This document shows positions 17,479 through 29,111 of a stretch of DNA of 64,000 nucleotides, one piece after another. Every line of letters starts with the position of its first letter. The first letter of the stretch is position 1. The stretch is from assembly GCA_026545765.1 (NCBI GenBank), contig CM048839.1:58773677-58837676 (forward strand). The letters run 5' to 3'. Made by a program: the position numbers and the translations under genes. Below the pieces are notes generated by a model that had not been told where the DNA came from, searched no databases, and saw nothing but the letters and a program-made list of their open reading frames with translations. Source of the DNA: Plantago major. Its lineage: Eukaryota; Streptophyta; Magnoliopsida; Lamiales; Plantaginaceae.

Positions 17479-18000
17479 GTTCTTATGCTAAGTGTCCGTA
17501 GAGAACGACATTCCGAGTCAGTTTTCTGCTATAAATTGTGGATTTGAAGACTTCCGACATAAATAAACTAGTTTCTGACCCGTCGATACTCGACGGGTAT
17601 GGTGAAAACGTAGTAAAACATACTAACAACATAGTCAAGCCCCTTAGGGACAGGAAAGAGAGAATAATAGAAAGAATACCAAAGTAGGAATGAGAGAATA
17701 ACATAAAGAATCCTCGTGGATTAATTTGGACATTTTCATGGGTTCTCGTATGGATCAGAATTTGGATAAACCTCGGACCCATATAGGGCCAACTTAAGAT
17801 ACATGATCATAATTAACATTTAGTGTAGAGTATGGATTGGGGTCCAAGCAAAATAGTGAATGTGTCGAGACCCATGAAAGTTTTTTACAAATTTAACTCG
17901 ATAATCATCTCATTCTTCATTGTAGGCATCATAAAAGTATAGTCGAACTCGTTGATATCAGTAAAAATCATAGTGACATATGTTCGCAATGTATATTAAA
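17479..18000. repeat. LTR-like fragment and dispersed repeat
   Basis: 17479-17560 (CTTATGCTAAGTGTCCGT, GAGAACGACAT, CCGAGTCA) also occurs at about 33500-33560. 17560-18000 resembles 20620-21010, sharing GACCC(A/G), AACTTAAGA, ATAATTAACATTT, GTCGAGACCCATG and GATCATAAAAG/CATCATAAAAG blocks. These look like pieces of one old LTR-type family. No coding potential is seen. Confidence 0.55.
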
Positions 18001-18049
18001 ACCGAAATTAAAGTTATGAAACTAAGAAAAAAGAGTAATTTTACAAATT

Positions 18050-18900
18050 TAACATTTTTAGGTTAAATTACATCTGGAACCCCTGTTACATTCAAATGTT
18101 GCAGATGGCTACCCATTAGCTCAACAATAACATCCTAGTCATGTTCGATAAAAACCAATTACATCAAAGTCCACGAATTTTCGGACTTAAATGCAAATAA
18201 AAAAACTATTTCTGGGCCAAATTGAAAGATATCAGAAGTGCCCAAAATTCATTTTGCAATCCAAATCCCTGGTACAACTCTAATTCTCAAAAGCACAGGT
18301 TTCAAGTTTCTAAAATATTCAATTAAGTTCCTGGTTTTTCAAAATTGAATTCAATAAACAACCAATTTCAACCAAAATCATATCCTAGTCTTCACGAACA
18401 TATAATCGATCACATGACAATCAATTATTCGAAATAAGAATCTAAATTTGGATCTTAAAATTTGAAAAAGATTCCAAATTTTGAATTCTTCAAGCCTGAT
18501 CCCCAATTGATTTCGACTCGGTTCATCAATATTCGAATTCTTGACGTTTCTGGGCTTCGGTTCATCAATTTCAAATTTTTAAGTCTGGGCATCGATTCGA
18601 TTCTTCAATGTTTGAATTCTTCAGTTCTGGGCTTCGATTCTTGACATTTATGGGCTTCAATTTTTGGTGTTTCTGGGCTTCGATTCTTCATGTTGAACTT
18701 CCGGTTGATGTTTTCCGGGATATTGAAGATCTGTTCTTCGATTACTAAGTTTCTGGGTTTGTTTGTTGCTTTTCAATTTGGGTTACACCATCTTCCGGGA
18801 TATTGAAGATATTGTTTATATATTACGTACATACTTATTGTTTTATTTTTAATTAAAATGGTGTATTTAGAAACAATTGGTAAGGACCTGTTTGGTTTGT
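18050..18900. repeat. Short-repeat tract (TTCTGGGCTTCGATTCTT) in unassigned DNA
   Basis: From about 18475 to 18700 the phrase TTCTGGGCTTCGATTCTT and variants recurs about six times with 30-45 bp spacing. GATATTGAAGAT recurs near 18720 and 18800. The left side (TTAAATTACATCTGGAACCCC) resembles the end of a Mutator-like MITE, but no partner end was found. The small open frame inside it is a by-product of the repeat. Confidence 0.5.
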
Positions 18901-18993
18901 CAATAAGATGGTGTAGCTTATAAGCTGGTCAACCCAAAAACATCTAAATGGACCTAAATGTAATTGTTCAACTAATTGGTATCCAAATGTGTG

Positions 18994-20084
18994 CACTACA
19001 AGAATTCTCAGAACGGACGAAGGGCGACGATTTTATCCGCCTCAGAAGCGACGGATCGCCAAACGGGCGACGATTCTATCCGTCGCCTGCTTCATGCACG
19101 GATAAATCTTATCTGTCGTTCGTAGCGACGGATAAGTTTATCCGCCGCCACAGAGCGCTGACCAAGATTTAAAAAAAAAAAATTTAGCGACGGATAGATC
19201 TATCCGTCGCTATAGCCGGAAAAAAAAAGACGGATAGATCTAGATCTATCCGTCGCTAACAGCCTAAACCAAAACCAGATCTCTCCTCCACCACCTCCTT
19301 TCCTCCACCACTTCTCCTCCATTTCTCCTCTCCTCCTCCTCCCACCACCACCTTTCTCCTTCCACCACCTTTCTCCTCCACCACCACCATCCTCCACCAC
19401 TATCCTCCACCACCACCTCTCTCCTCCCACCACCACCGCACCACCACCATCTCCACCACCACACCACCACCTCTCTCCTCCCACCACCACCGCACCACCA
19501 CCATCTCCACCACCGCACCACCACCACCCCCACCACTCTCCTCCCACCACCACCCCACCACCCCCAACTCCCCCACCACCACCACCACCTCTCCTCCCAC
19601 CACCACCACCTGTCCTCCTCCCACCAGCCCCACCCTGCCACCCCCACGGCCACCACCGCACCACCTGTCTCCTCCCACCACCACCGCACTGCATTTAATA
19701 CAAATTGATATTTAATATAAAAATTAATACAAATTAATACGATATTTAATACAAATCAATATCTCGATAATGAATACAAATTGATATTTAATTAATCCGT
19801 ATATAATATAAAAATTAATACGGATTTTATTTTTTAAAAAAATAGAATGGGCTGACGGATAGATCTATCCGTCAAGATGCATACGGATAGAATCTATCCA
19901 CGCCCCATTATCAATTTAAAAAAAAATGGTCAACTGTCATAATCGACGACGGATTGTTATCCGTCATTATTAGGCGCGACGGATTTTCTATCCGTCGCCC
20001 GATCCGTCGCCAGAGCTGGGGCGACGGATAGATGGCCTGTAGCGACGGATCTATCCGTCGCTACAGGCCAGATTTTTTGTAGTG
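18994..20084. mobile_element. Non-autonomous CACTA element with CCACCA-rich cargo
   Basis: Ends are CACTACAAGAA and TTTTTTGTAGTG with the 3 bp target duplication GTG (18991-18993 and 20085-20087). Both subterminal zones are packed with GCGACGGATA and its complement TATCCGTCGC. The centre (about 19265-19690) is a pyrimidine-rich CCACCA/CTCCTC tract that gives long shadow open frames of low complexity. No transposase is present. It belongs to the same family as 21310-22477 and 46324-49080. Confidence 0.9.
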
Positions 20085-20619
20085 GTGAAGGGCATCTGGA
20101 GAGGGGGCATATATAATTCTCTCATTTTCTTATTTCAAACAAAAGATAGCAATAAAATATAATTTTAGAAATAAAAAAAATATGGATTGACACACCAAGC
20201 CAACATGTCATATAAAAAACTTCTCGTGATTTTTTCTCGTTGTAAATAATCTAACTTGATGTTATTAAATCAAATAAAAATAATGAGTTCACTATTGAGG
20301 ATTGAAGTACATAAATTAAATCAAATTCAACATTTTTTCCTCAAACAATAAGATTGAAATAAATGATAATTTGGAAGTAAAAAACATGGATTGACATAAC
20401 TTGGATTATACAATTGGGTAATGCAAAAATGAACAAATTACTCTGGCATCAATAATTTGCTAGCCTTAACTGAAAGGAAAGTCACCTAATTGACAAATGT
20501 GCAAAGTAATAAAGCTCTCCATCAATCAAACGAATGAAGTGCAATTGCAGCCAACTTATCTCAATTATTGGCTAAGGTCTTATCCAAACCCAGACCTTAA
20601 TAGGATCTCAAATATAGGA

Positions 20620-21010
20620 CCTGGGCCCGATCCTATGCACACCAGTAAGAGACCCGACATGAATTAATTAGTTGAACCGGAACCAGATCATACTCAGACC
20701 TATTTAAAATCCTCCACTGACTTGTTTTTACCCATATTTTAATGCATGGATACTTGTATGGGTCCGCATCCACATCAGACCCGTTTAGGACTAACTTAAG
20801 ACATGGACCCATAATTAACATTTTAGCGTAGGGTGTGGATACGGGTTGAAAAATAGTAGAGTATGGTCGAGACCCATGCAAGTTTACAGCGAGTTTAACT
20901 TAATTATCACCCAATTATTCATTATAGGGATCATAAAAGCAAAATCGAACCCGCCGATATAATACAAATTATAGTAATATGGGTATGAAAGTTGAATTAA
21001 CTTAACATGA
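20620..21010. repeat. Dispersed repeat copy (partner of 17560-18000)
   Basis: Shares ordered blocks with 17560-18000 at moderate identity. Its right end, from about 20933 (AAAGCAAAATCGAACCCGCC), is duplicated again at 21202-21287 beyond a microsatellite. Not coding. Confidence 0.55.
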
Positions 21011-21065
21011 TGGAACTCTTATTTTGTGCCTTGTAAAATGTATCTAGTATTTTCTAGTGGAGGAA

Positions 21066-21129
21066 GTATATATATATACATACATACATACATACATACA
21101 TACTTACATATATACATACATATACATAC

Positions 21130-21196
<67 letters not shown>
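21066..21196. repeat. Microsatellite (TACA)n then (TA)n
   Basis: A run of TACA repeats passes into about 70 bp of pure TA. It sits between two copies of an approximately 85 bp direct duplication (20933-21018 and 21202-21287). Confidence 0.95.
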
Positions 21197-21202
<6 letters not shown>

Positions 21203-21309
21203 AAGCAAAATCGAACCCGCCGATATAATACAAATTATAGTAATATGGGTATGCAAGTTGAATTAACTTAACATGATGGAAACTCTTACATTATTAAATC
21301 GGTCTGCAT

Positions 21310-22477
21310 CACTGACAGATCCGTCACAGATTAACGATCCGTCAGCCAATCGATTTACCTAATCGACGGATAGAAATTTCATCGCCTAATCGAGGTGGCG
21401 ACGGATAAATAATCCGCCGCCTAATTCATGATCGATGATGGATTATCATTTTTACTTTTTTATTTTTAATGATATCGCATTACGGATAGATTCTATCCGT
21501 CGCCAATGTAACGACGGATAGATTCTATCCGTCGCTGAAAAGCTATTTTTTAAAAAAAAAAATCCGTATTCGAATTTTTATATTCGTATACGGATTAATT
21601 CGTATCCAATTTGTATTCATATACAAGATATTGATTTATTGAAATTACAATATTCAAATCGGACAATAATTCGGTTGATATTCAAATCGAAACTACAATA
21701 TTCAATACGATTATACAATAAATCGAAATTTTTTATACAATGACAATAATACAAATTCATTATACAATAATACAATACAAACTAAAATACCGAAAATGTA
21801 AAAAAAGATAAAAGATAAATACCTAAAATACCTAAAATGTACAAACTAAAATACCTAAAATCCCGAAAATGTATAAAAAGATAAATCGAAGATCCGGAGG
21901 TGGACGGTGGAGATCCGTTGGTGGCGATGAACCGGAGGCGAGTGGTGTGGAGAGACGGTGGTGGTGGTGAGAGGGATGGTGGTGGTGAGAGGCGGGTGGT
22001 GGAGTGGAGGACGAAGAGCGGTGGTGGTGGGTGGTGCGGTGGTGGTGGGAGGTGGTGGCAGTGTGGTGGGAGGTGTATGGTGGTGGTGGCTGTGGTGGTG
22101 GGTGTGGTGCGGTGGTGGTGGGTGTGGTGCATTGGTGGTGGGAGGAAGAGGAGGTGGTGGAGGAGATGGTGGTGGTGGAGGAAGAGAGGTGGTGGTGATG
22201 GAGGTGGTGGTGGAGGAGGAGAGGAGAAAGAGAGGAGGTAGTGGTGGAGATATATTAATGTTTTTGTGCTTTTAGCGACGGATAGATCTATTTTCCTATT
22301 ATTTGGCATTTGATAGATCTATCCGCTGCTAAAAAATTATTTTTTCTTTTATTATGGTCAACAAAATTAGCGACGGATAACTTTTATCCGTCGCTATGTG
22401 TTAATCCGTCGCTACCCTTAGCGATTCGTCGCTACTGGGGCGACGGATAAAATCCGTCGTCCCTGTTCCTCGGAGTG
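21310..22477. mobile_element. CACTA-type element, opposite orientation, GGTGGT-rich cargo
   Basis: It has the same GCGACGGATA/TATCCGTCGC subterminal arrays as 18994-20084. Its centre (about 21895-22250) is a GGTGGT/GGAGG tract, so its cargo runs in the opposite sense to that copy. The flanking AATCCGTATT...CGTATACGGATTAAT block is the complement of the other copy's. Ends are less certain: CACTGACAGATCCG on the left and CCTCGGAGTG on the right. Flanking triplets do not match (CAT, TCC), so an end may be lost or rearranged. Confidence 0.7.
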
Positions 22478-22484
22478 TCCCTGG

Positions 22485-22486
<2 letters not shown>

Positions 22487-22540
<54 letters not shown>
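22487..22540. repeat. (TA)n microsatellite
   Basis: About 50 bp of alternating TA directly after the right end of the CACTA-type element. Confidence 0.95.
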
Positions 22541-22542
<2 letters not shown>

Positions 22543-22810
22543 TGTTGTATTCATTTTCAAGACTATCATTACTCCGAATTATCGTAAAAACACCATGTTC
22601 GATTTTTAGAAAAACAAATGTCCCGAATATGCTCATGATTTCAAATTTTATTTTCTCTATTTTTTATTTATTTAATTTTTTGCGTAATAATAACGTTCGA
22701 TGCATCAATTACGTACTCTAGTGTATACTATGTTCTTGAACACATATTCAGAAGTTGATACCTCTTTTGGTATAATGTGAAATTTTTAAGTTTTCTTTAT
22801 TGTTTTCACA

Positions 22811-23345
22811 TTTTTTTTTTGGAAGAATTTATAATTTCATTAAGAATTGTCAGTTAAAGGCACAAGAGATGCCATACAACCAACATCAACATGAGTAAGA
22901 CATCAGAAAGAACGACCCAAGGAGGGCAGAAAAAACCTCAACCTCTACCAACAAATGTTTGACACAATACCTTTAAGACACAATTCCCAATCTGTACATA
23001 ATTCGACGGAAGCCCAACTCTATATTTGAACCAAGTCCAAGTGTTAAACTTGATCTGCTTTAGAATATCACTCCAGTTCTTTGACACACTTTGAAATAAA
23101 AATTCATTCCTAGCTTTCCACAGGAACCAAATCACTCCTTGCCAAAAAAGCTGACCAAACTCTTTTACATGGCTGGAAAACCATTGGTCCAGAAAAAGAA
23201 AGTCAGCATTGTCCAGCTCCAAACAAACGTTCGGAATATTCAGCCATTGACAGACTCCAAACCAAACCTGTTTAGCCAACACGCAGTGAAAGAAAATGTG
23301 TACCATGGTTTCACATATTATGTGTAAGATATTCACATCGAATAA
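22811..23345 (-). pseudogene. LINE 3' fragment with reverse-transcriptase zinc-binding domain
   Basis: Read on the minus strand, a frame from about 23345 to 22938 contains CETMVHIFFHC, AKQVWFGVCQWL and WFLWKARNEFLF. This is the order seen in the zf-RVT domain at the C-terminus of plant LINE polymerases. It then runs into a 3' region ending in a poly-A stretch (poly-T at 22811-22820 on the plus strand). The catalytic reverse transcriptase is absent, so this is a typical 5'-truncated copy. The frame is open but encodes only about 130 residues of the element. Confidence 0.8.
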
Positions 23346-23714
23346 GATAATCACGTCGAATGCAACATTCCTTCAAAACTATACCGGACTAATCCTGTCA
23401 AAATAAGTTATAGAGTGATGCTCCGTCTTTTTTTATTTGTTGTAATTCTCTACAACCATTATTATAAATTATAAAGGACTAATCACGATAATATATTATG
23501 ATTTTTTTTCCTTATTTATAATTACATGCAATCTTCACTTTTTTATATGAGAAATTGCGCATAATAATACTTATCAAAATCAAGAATAAACCAAAAACCC
23601 AGTATCATATAAACGCAACCTCTGCTCCAAGCTCAAAATTTTTATAGCTTTTTTACTTTGGCATAACATCAAACTTCAAATTAACATGTTTTAATACTTT
23701 CACATATTTTAATA

Positions 23715-24330
23715 CCCCATCCGTTCCGTTCAAAAAAATTCATTTTGCAATTTTAGTCGTGCTACACATTTATTATTATATTGATTTTTGGTAATTAATA
23801 ACTTCTACCCTCCAATTTTGTTTTACCCCCTCTATTCCGGAGAACTTCATACATTAGGGTTGCTGTGTAGTTCTAGGCGAAAAGTTCAAATAATGATCAA
23901 AGATAAAAATATATATGTAAAAAAATGTTTACTTTTTATGTATATGTGAGATTGTTTATTCTTTGTTGGGTGTGCCATAATCATATACTCATAGTTACAA
24001 CATATCTCTTTTTTTTTAATTCATTTTATATCATTTGTTTATTTATATAATACACAATTTTCACTTTATCGGACTACTATCAATTTTTAATTATCCTTTA
24101 TTCTTAATCCATAAAAAACTTATAGTTACAACTTTACCAACCCTATATCTCTTTTTGTATTCATTTTATATCATTTCTTTATTTATATAGTACACAAATT
24201 CCACTTTATAACTAATCAGTTTATAATTATTCTTTATTCTTAATCTATAAAAACGATATTCAATGTTCAATTTACCTTATTTCGTTGGTCAAAACTCGAA
24301 AAACGTAAAGTTATCGTAAGACGGAAGAAG
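23715..24330. mobile_element. Cluster of broken Stowaway MITEs
   Basis: Left ends with TA flanks lie at 23715 (CCCCATCCGTTCCG) and 23826 (CCCCCTCTATTCCGGAGAA). A right end GACGGAAGAAG followed by TA is at 24330. Between them an approximately 125 bp segment is repeated (near 23995 and 24122: TTACAAC, TATCTCTTTTT, TTCATTTTATATCATTT). The ends do not pair cleanly, which suggests nesting or partial loss. Confidence 0.5.
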
Positions 24331-25880
24331 TACATTTTATCAAACTCCTGGATATTCTAGAAGTACCATATTTATACAATCACATTCAAGTAATTTAAAG
24401 ATATGAAACAATAAAATACTTCAATTGACATGAAGCAAACTGCATTAATTAATATGGACAGGGATGAAAATACGCCATAGCAAATTGCAAAGTATCATAC
24501 ATTTTTCAAATAGTTCCAAAAGCCTAGAACATTTTCCAAATAGTTCCAAAAGCCTAGAACGTTTTTTATAATATGTAGAAATAATACAAATTGAACAAAA
24601 ATTGGTAGAAGGTTGATAAAGTGTAAAACTTAATATTGAAGTTAATAAAGAATAATAAATCGATAAATTTATGAAGAAACAATGGTTCTATCATTTTTTG
24701 CATACAAAAAATTGGTGAATACTTCTACATGTATAATTTGGGTGATTTTGTAAGCTATTTTTTCCACCACAAATCGAAATTCATTCTATATGCAATTGGA
24801 ATGAATTACACATTAAGTAAATTGATGGGAAATAGAAAATAATGCAACATGACACAATTAGAACAATTATGATAGAATAATTGGTTTAATATTTTTACCA
24901 AATACATCACATAAATGTTTCTCATCAATTCTCAGCATTATTATTTGAATTTGAATGAACCAATCAAAATAAAGGATTTGAACATGTAGGAAAAGGATGG
25001 ACCAATCAATCATAGCTCTCCATTTTGCCAAATAATTGATTGAGGTGGACACCCTAGAATGGCTCCAATCCTTTTTTGTTTAATGCATTATATAGATTTA
25101 ATCTTTGATTATATTTAGGGATTACAGATTCTACAACGAAATCAAAATCTCTGAGTGCACATCATCACCTCGACTTTTCTTGTGAATCGTATCATCCAAA
25201 GTATCATCATCTCGAATTTTATTTTTACTTCCAATCAGACGACCACGTTTCTTAGTAATAGTATTAGCAGTACCAACAGTAGAGGAAGTACGGGCCGGAA
25301 TAGTACCTTTAATTCTGTGCTTGATACGGAAATTGGATTTAGTGGGTGGCTAACAGCTATTGGACTGAAGATGAGCTATAAAAGTCTTACGGGCTACAAC
25401 AAGAAAATCTGAATCAGGAGTGTGTACTGGTCACTGGGCCGAAGGGAAAGGGATTATGGCTAAGTGTTGGGCTGGATCAGACATGTTTAATAGGGAAAAT
25501 TTCTGCCACATACCAAGTTGGCCTCAAAATTTGAAATCAAGGACAAAAAACTTTATATTAGAGTGAAAAAATACAGTATGAAGAAAATAAAGGTAAAAAC
25601 TGTATATTTAGTATGATGAAATATAATATTAAGTGTATATTTAGCGACGATTAATGTACGTTTTTAATTATCGATTTAAAAGCTATCTACCGATCTACCC
25701 TGTTTAATAGAACTTGTGTAGATGGGCTTTGTGGAGCTTGTTCTGATGGGCTCACTGGAGCATGTATAGTTGGGCTATGGAAAGAAAATCGATGTGGGCC
25801 AGGAGACATATTAGGTAGGGAAAAGTTGTGCCAAGACCAATTTTGCACCCAAATTTAAAAAAGAAACCTAGTATTTTAGC
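24331..25880. other. AT-rich intergenic DNA, no gene supported
   Basis: Contains a local repeat of CAAATAGTTCCAAAAGCCTA (near 24508 and 24538). A short frame at 25155-25412 has serine- and threonine-rich content and no known motif. No gene is supported. Confidence 0.4.
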
Positions 25881-25883
25881 TTA

Positions 25884-27051
25884 TTCAAATAAAGGCTAAA
25901 TGCATTTATACCCATGGATGGACATTTATACCCCTCAGTTGTTCAAAAATAAACTAACACTTCTGAAAATAATTTTTAATATCATTTCACATCTTCAATT
26001 GTTTATTTTAATTTTTAAGTTCAGATTTTGTTCATTCTTTTTCCATTTTTCAATAAGAATCGTAAGTTTACGCTTCATAATTTGTTTGACTGTATTTTAT
26101 ATATCGACAATCCAAATTAATCAGACAAGAAAAGAATACAAATGATCAGTGAGAAGTATGAATACAATCCGATCAGACGTAAGATATTTATAAATACTAG
26201 ATCAGATTCAGAAGCATGAATACGCTCAATCAGATAAGAGATTTATAAATACAATGGACTAAGATCAATCAACTTTATCAATACAATCGGAGAAAAATAA
26301 AATCAGATCCAAGAACAGAGCAAAAAGATCGCCGGAAAAAATTATAAACGAACAAGAAGCTATAGCAGATCTCAATGAACAATAGAAAAATCGAAGCTAG
26401 GTTAATTACTATACAAATCGGAGGTTAATCATACAAAAAAATCAGATCTCAGTGAATAACAAATAATGAACAACAAGAACGAACAGATCGGAGTTATAGT
26501 GGTTGAGATCTTATCTTGGGTGGTCACCTTGTTGCATATGTAGCTGGATCTTGAACGAATCTGGGCCGGTGGTGGTCTCTGATCTTCCAATATCTCGACG
26601 ATATGGGGTGGATCTTCTCAGATCTGGGTGGTTCTTTCCATACCATGACGGATCTGGGAAGACGGAGTGGTGGGAGGTGGTGTGGTAGGTGGGTGGCGAG
26701 CAGAGGTGGTCGCGAGGCAGTGGAAGGGGTGGTGATACGGTGGATGCGGGGTGGTGGCGAGGCGGTGGATGCAGGGTGGTGGGAGGTGGTGAGGGGAGGT
26801 GCGGTGGTGGTGTGGTGGTGGCAGGCGATGGATGCGAGGTGGTGGCGAGACGGTGGATGCGGGGTGGTGGGAGGTGTTGAGGGGAGGTGCGGTGGTGGTG
26901 GCAGACGGTGGGTGGTGAGTGGTGGCAGACGGTGGGAGAATTGTTTGAGAGAGAGAGAGAGAGATGGTGATAGATGAGGCGAAAGTGTAGGGGCAAAATG
27001 GACATTTCATGAGCATTTTTGGGGTTTAAAAGCCATTGGCCTTTTTTTGAA
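25884..27051. mobile_element. Possible Mutator-like or Pack-type element with GGTGGT-rich insert
   Basis: Imperfect inverted ends: ATTCAAATAAAGGC (about 25884) and GCCTTTTTTTGAAT (about 27051), with ATTTATACCC and GGGTTTAAAAG just inside. The interior from about 26520 to 26935 is a GGTGG/GATGCGG tract that repeats GCGGTGGATGC several times and yields shadow frames on both strands. No target duplication could be confirmed. Confidence 0.35.
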
Positions 27052-27179
27052 TCAAAGCATTATGATAGAGACCGACCTATTCAATAGGGTAGGTATCTGA
27101 TTTTTGAAATGAGGGTCAACAACCGCTAGCTTTGGGTCAATGGCTAAAGCAGGAATATAAGTAGTGGAATTAGAGGAGA

Positions 27180-27697
27180 TTAAAGATGAAGACTCAATAC
27201 CACCTCCATTTCTTCACTGCCGGCCCCAATTTCCTCCTCAATTAAAATTGCTTTTCCTTTATCTTTAGCATTCATCCCAATTAAATGGGATTGATCCGTA
27301 ACCGACATGCCCATATTTCCAACACCTTCCTTGGCATTTATTCCAATTAAATGGGATTGATCCGTAACCGATGCTGAAATTGGCGAAGAAGTCCCTGAAC
27401 TATTTGTGACTGGTAAAACACCTCCTTCCCGACTCATGGACGAACTCCGATGAAACTGACCAGAAATCAACGGCATACGAGGCTGGTAATTCAAACTCCC
27501 CCGAACAATACGAGGCTGTTGGACATTAGCATGTGTGCGTAATCAATCCCCATACATTAACTGACCATCCAGAATCTCCCCCGTCGGTCGAGCACATTCC
27601 AGACCATGATTACAATCTTTAACCAAATGGCCTAAATAACCACAAAAATAACAAAAATTTGGTATACGTTCATACGCCACATGAACCTGCAACTCTA
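27180..27697 (-). pseudogene. LINE ORF1 fragment with CCHC zinc knuckle
   Basis: On the minus strand the frame reads YERIPNFCYFCGYLGH, then KDC, a CX2CX4HX4C knuckle of the zf-CCHC_4 type that follows DUF4283 in plant LINE ORF1 proteins. An in-frame TGA at 27545-27543 sits where a tryptophan would be expected (GD-stop-LR). The tail has two copies of SVTDQSHLIG from a short internal duplication. The N-terminal DUF4283 part is missing, and the sequence passes directly into the ABCG relic. Confidence 0.75.
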
Positions 27698-28310
27698 TTC
27701 ATGCATCTCCATTTCATGTTTCTTAGTGTCTCCTACTTCACTTTCTACTGCATGATGGTTGTCTGTCTAACTCCCACACCCAAGACTTGGCTGCCGTCGT
27801 TTCCTCTGCATTTTACTCATTATGGAACCTGCTCTCAGGCTTCCTTGTGCCAAACCGGTATGTCTACTTTTCATGTACAAATTACAATGACTCAATTAGT
27901 TTGTGCAATTTTCTAGTTCATTCTTATCAATAAAATGGTGACGAATACTAGTTGGTTGCATTTATAAATAAAACGGTGATGGTTACATGTTCTCTAGTTT
28001 TTTCTTATTTATGCCAAAGAACGTAGTTGTCTGGATTTGATTTTACTGATCATACTTCAATTTTTGTGATTGTATCGATCATTTGCGTTCATATCATTAG
28101 TTATAACTTTTGATATAGTGATGAAATGATGCTTATATTGTGCAATCTAAATTACCAAGTAGATAAAATAATCCTGCTTTTGTTTCAGATCATTCCAGTA
28201 TGGTGGATATGGTTCTATTACATTTGCTCAGTTGCATCGACATTGAGGAGCATATTTACTTTCCAACTCGGTGATGTAGACAATCATTGCACGACCTGGA
28301 TTCGAGGGTA
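27698..28310 (+). pseudogene. PDR-type ABCG transporter fragment
   Basis: Fragments of the second membrane domain are recognisable on the plus strand: [17 protein letters not shown] and LTP, then in another frame [20 protein letters not shown], then after an intron-like gap (donor GTATGT at 27858, acceptor TTTCAG ending 28188) [17 protein letters not shown] and FQLGDVD. In intact PDR pumps these match the final transmembrane segments before the C-terminus. At least one frameshift lies between the first two blocks, and the splice join is also out of frame. The rest of the gene is absent. It is a dead fragment, with its left edge against the LINE piece. Confidence 0.75.
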
Positions 28311-28455
28311 CAGTCAAGCAGTTTATAGAAGTACATTTTTGACTTGTTTAGATGGTTTCTATCTAGTATTTGGTTGGATGTTTTAGTAGTTCTATTTGTC
28401 ATGAAAATCATGTGATGATGCTATATTAGAATATTTTAATGAATGTTTATAAATA

Positions 28456-28674
28456 CTCCCTCCGTCCCAGTTTCATCTTCCCGCATTCCATTTTAGTCCG
28501 TCCCAACTTCATCGTCTCATCCCTTAAATGAAAAATATATCTCCTACTTTATTCACTATCTCTCTTATTTTATTCACTTTCTTTCCTACTTTATCACTAT
28601 TTTCCTAATTTATTCACTTTTTTCTTAAATTTTGTGCCCAGGTCCGCGGGAAGATGAAACCGGGACGGAAGGAG
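28456..28674. mobile_element. Stowaway MITE, well preserved
   Basis: Ends are CTCCCTCCGTCCCAGTTTC and its near complement GAAACCGGGACGGAAGGAG, flanked by TA on both sides. Its 219 bp are AT-rich and non-coding. Other copies in this window share CATCTTCCCGC and TCTCCTACTTTATTCACTAT. Confidence 0.92.
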
Positions 28675-28733
28675 TATGAGTTTATGTGATTTCGTGTAGT
28701 TTCGATGATTTCTTTTATTGTGATTTCCGGGTG

Positions 28734-29111
28734 CACTGCAGAAAAAAAACAGAAACTGACATTTAAAAAAAAAAACTAGTGACATAATTAATTCCGTCAC
28801 TGTTTTCATACATTCCTTTATATAGAAGTTAGTGACAGACTATTTCCGTCACTATTTAGTGACGGAAGGATATTAGTGATAGAATGTTCCGTCACTCAGC
28901 TTCTCCAAGAACGAAATTTGGCAAATATGAGTGACGGAAAAAAAAAAGACCTGGACGGAACATCCCAATCAACGAAAATTTGAAGAAAACTAGTGACGGA
29001 ATAATGACAGCTAAATTCCGTCACTGTTCCGTCAATAATGACTTTAGTTACGGAATTTCGGCATTTAGTGACGAAATTTATCCATCACTATTTGACAGTT
29101 TTTTTGTAGTG
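28734..29111. mobile_element. Short CACTA-type MITE with GTGACGGAA arrays
   Basis: Begins CACTGCAGAAAAAAAACAG and ends CAGTTTTTTTGTAGTG. Copies of TAGTGACGGAA or TTCCGTCACT recur about eight times in both orientations. This subterminal motif differs from the GCGACGGATA family. Flanking triplets (GTG and AAA) do not match, so one flank may be altered. Confidence 0.7.

Noticed and set aside
19200..19694. Long minus-strand open frames rich in Gly, Val and Trp
   Set aside because: They arise from a CCACCA-type low-complexity tract inside a CACTA element. All three frames are open, and no domain is visible.
21066..21196. CRISPR-like regular repeats
   Set aside because: Simple TACA/TA microsatellite without unique spacers; the genome is a plant nucleus.
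21782..22309. Open frames rich in Pro, His, Gly and Trp on both strands
   Set aside because: Same cause: GGTGGT-type tract in the opposed CACTA copy.
26511..27016. Open frames on both strands over the GGTGG region
   Set aside because: Low-complexity shadow frames, with no start context or conserved motif.
28126..28386. 86-residue frame taken alone as a small gene
   Set aside because: It is part of the decayed ABCG fragment and opens inside an intron-like stretch.
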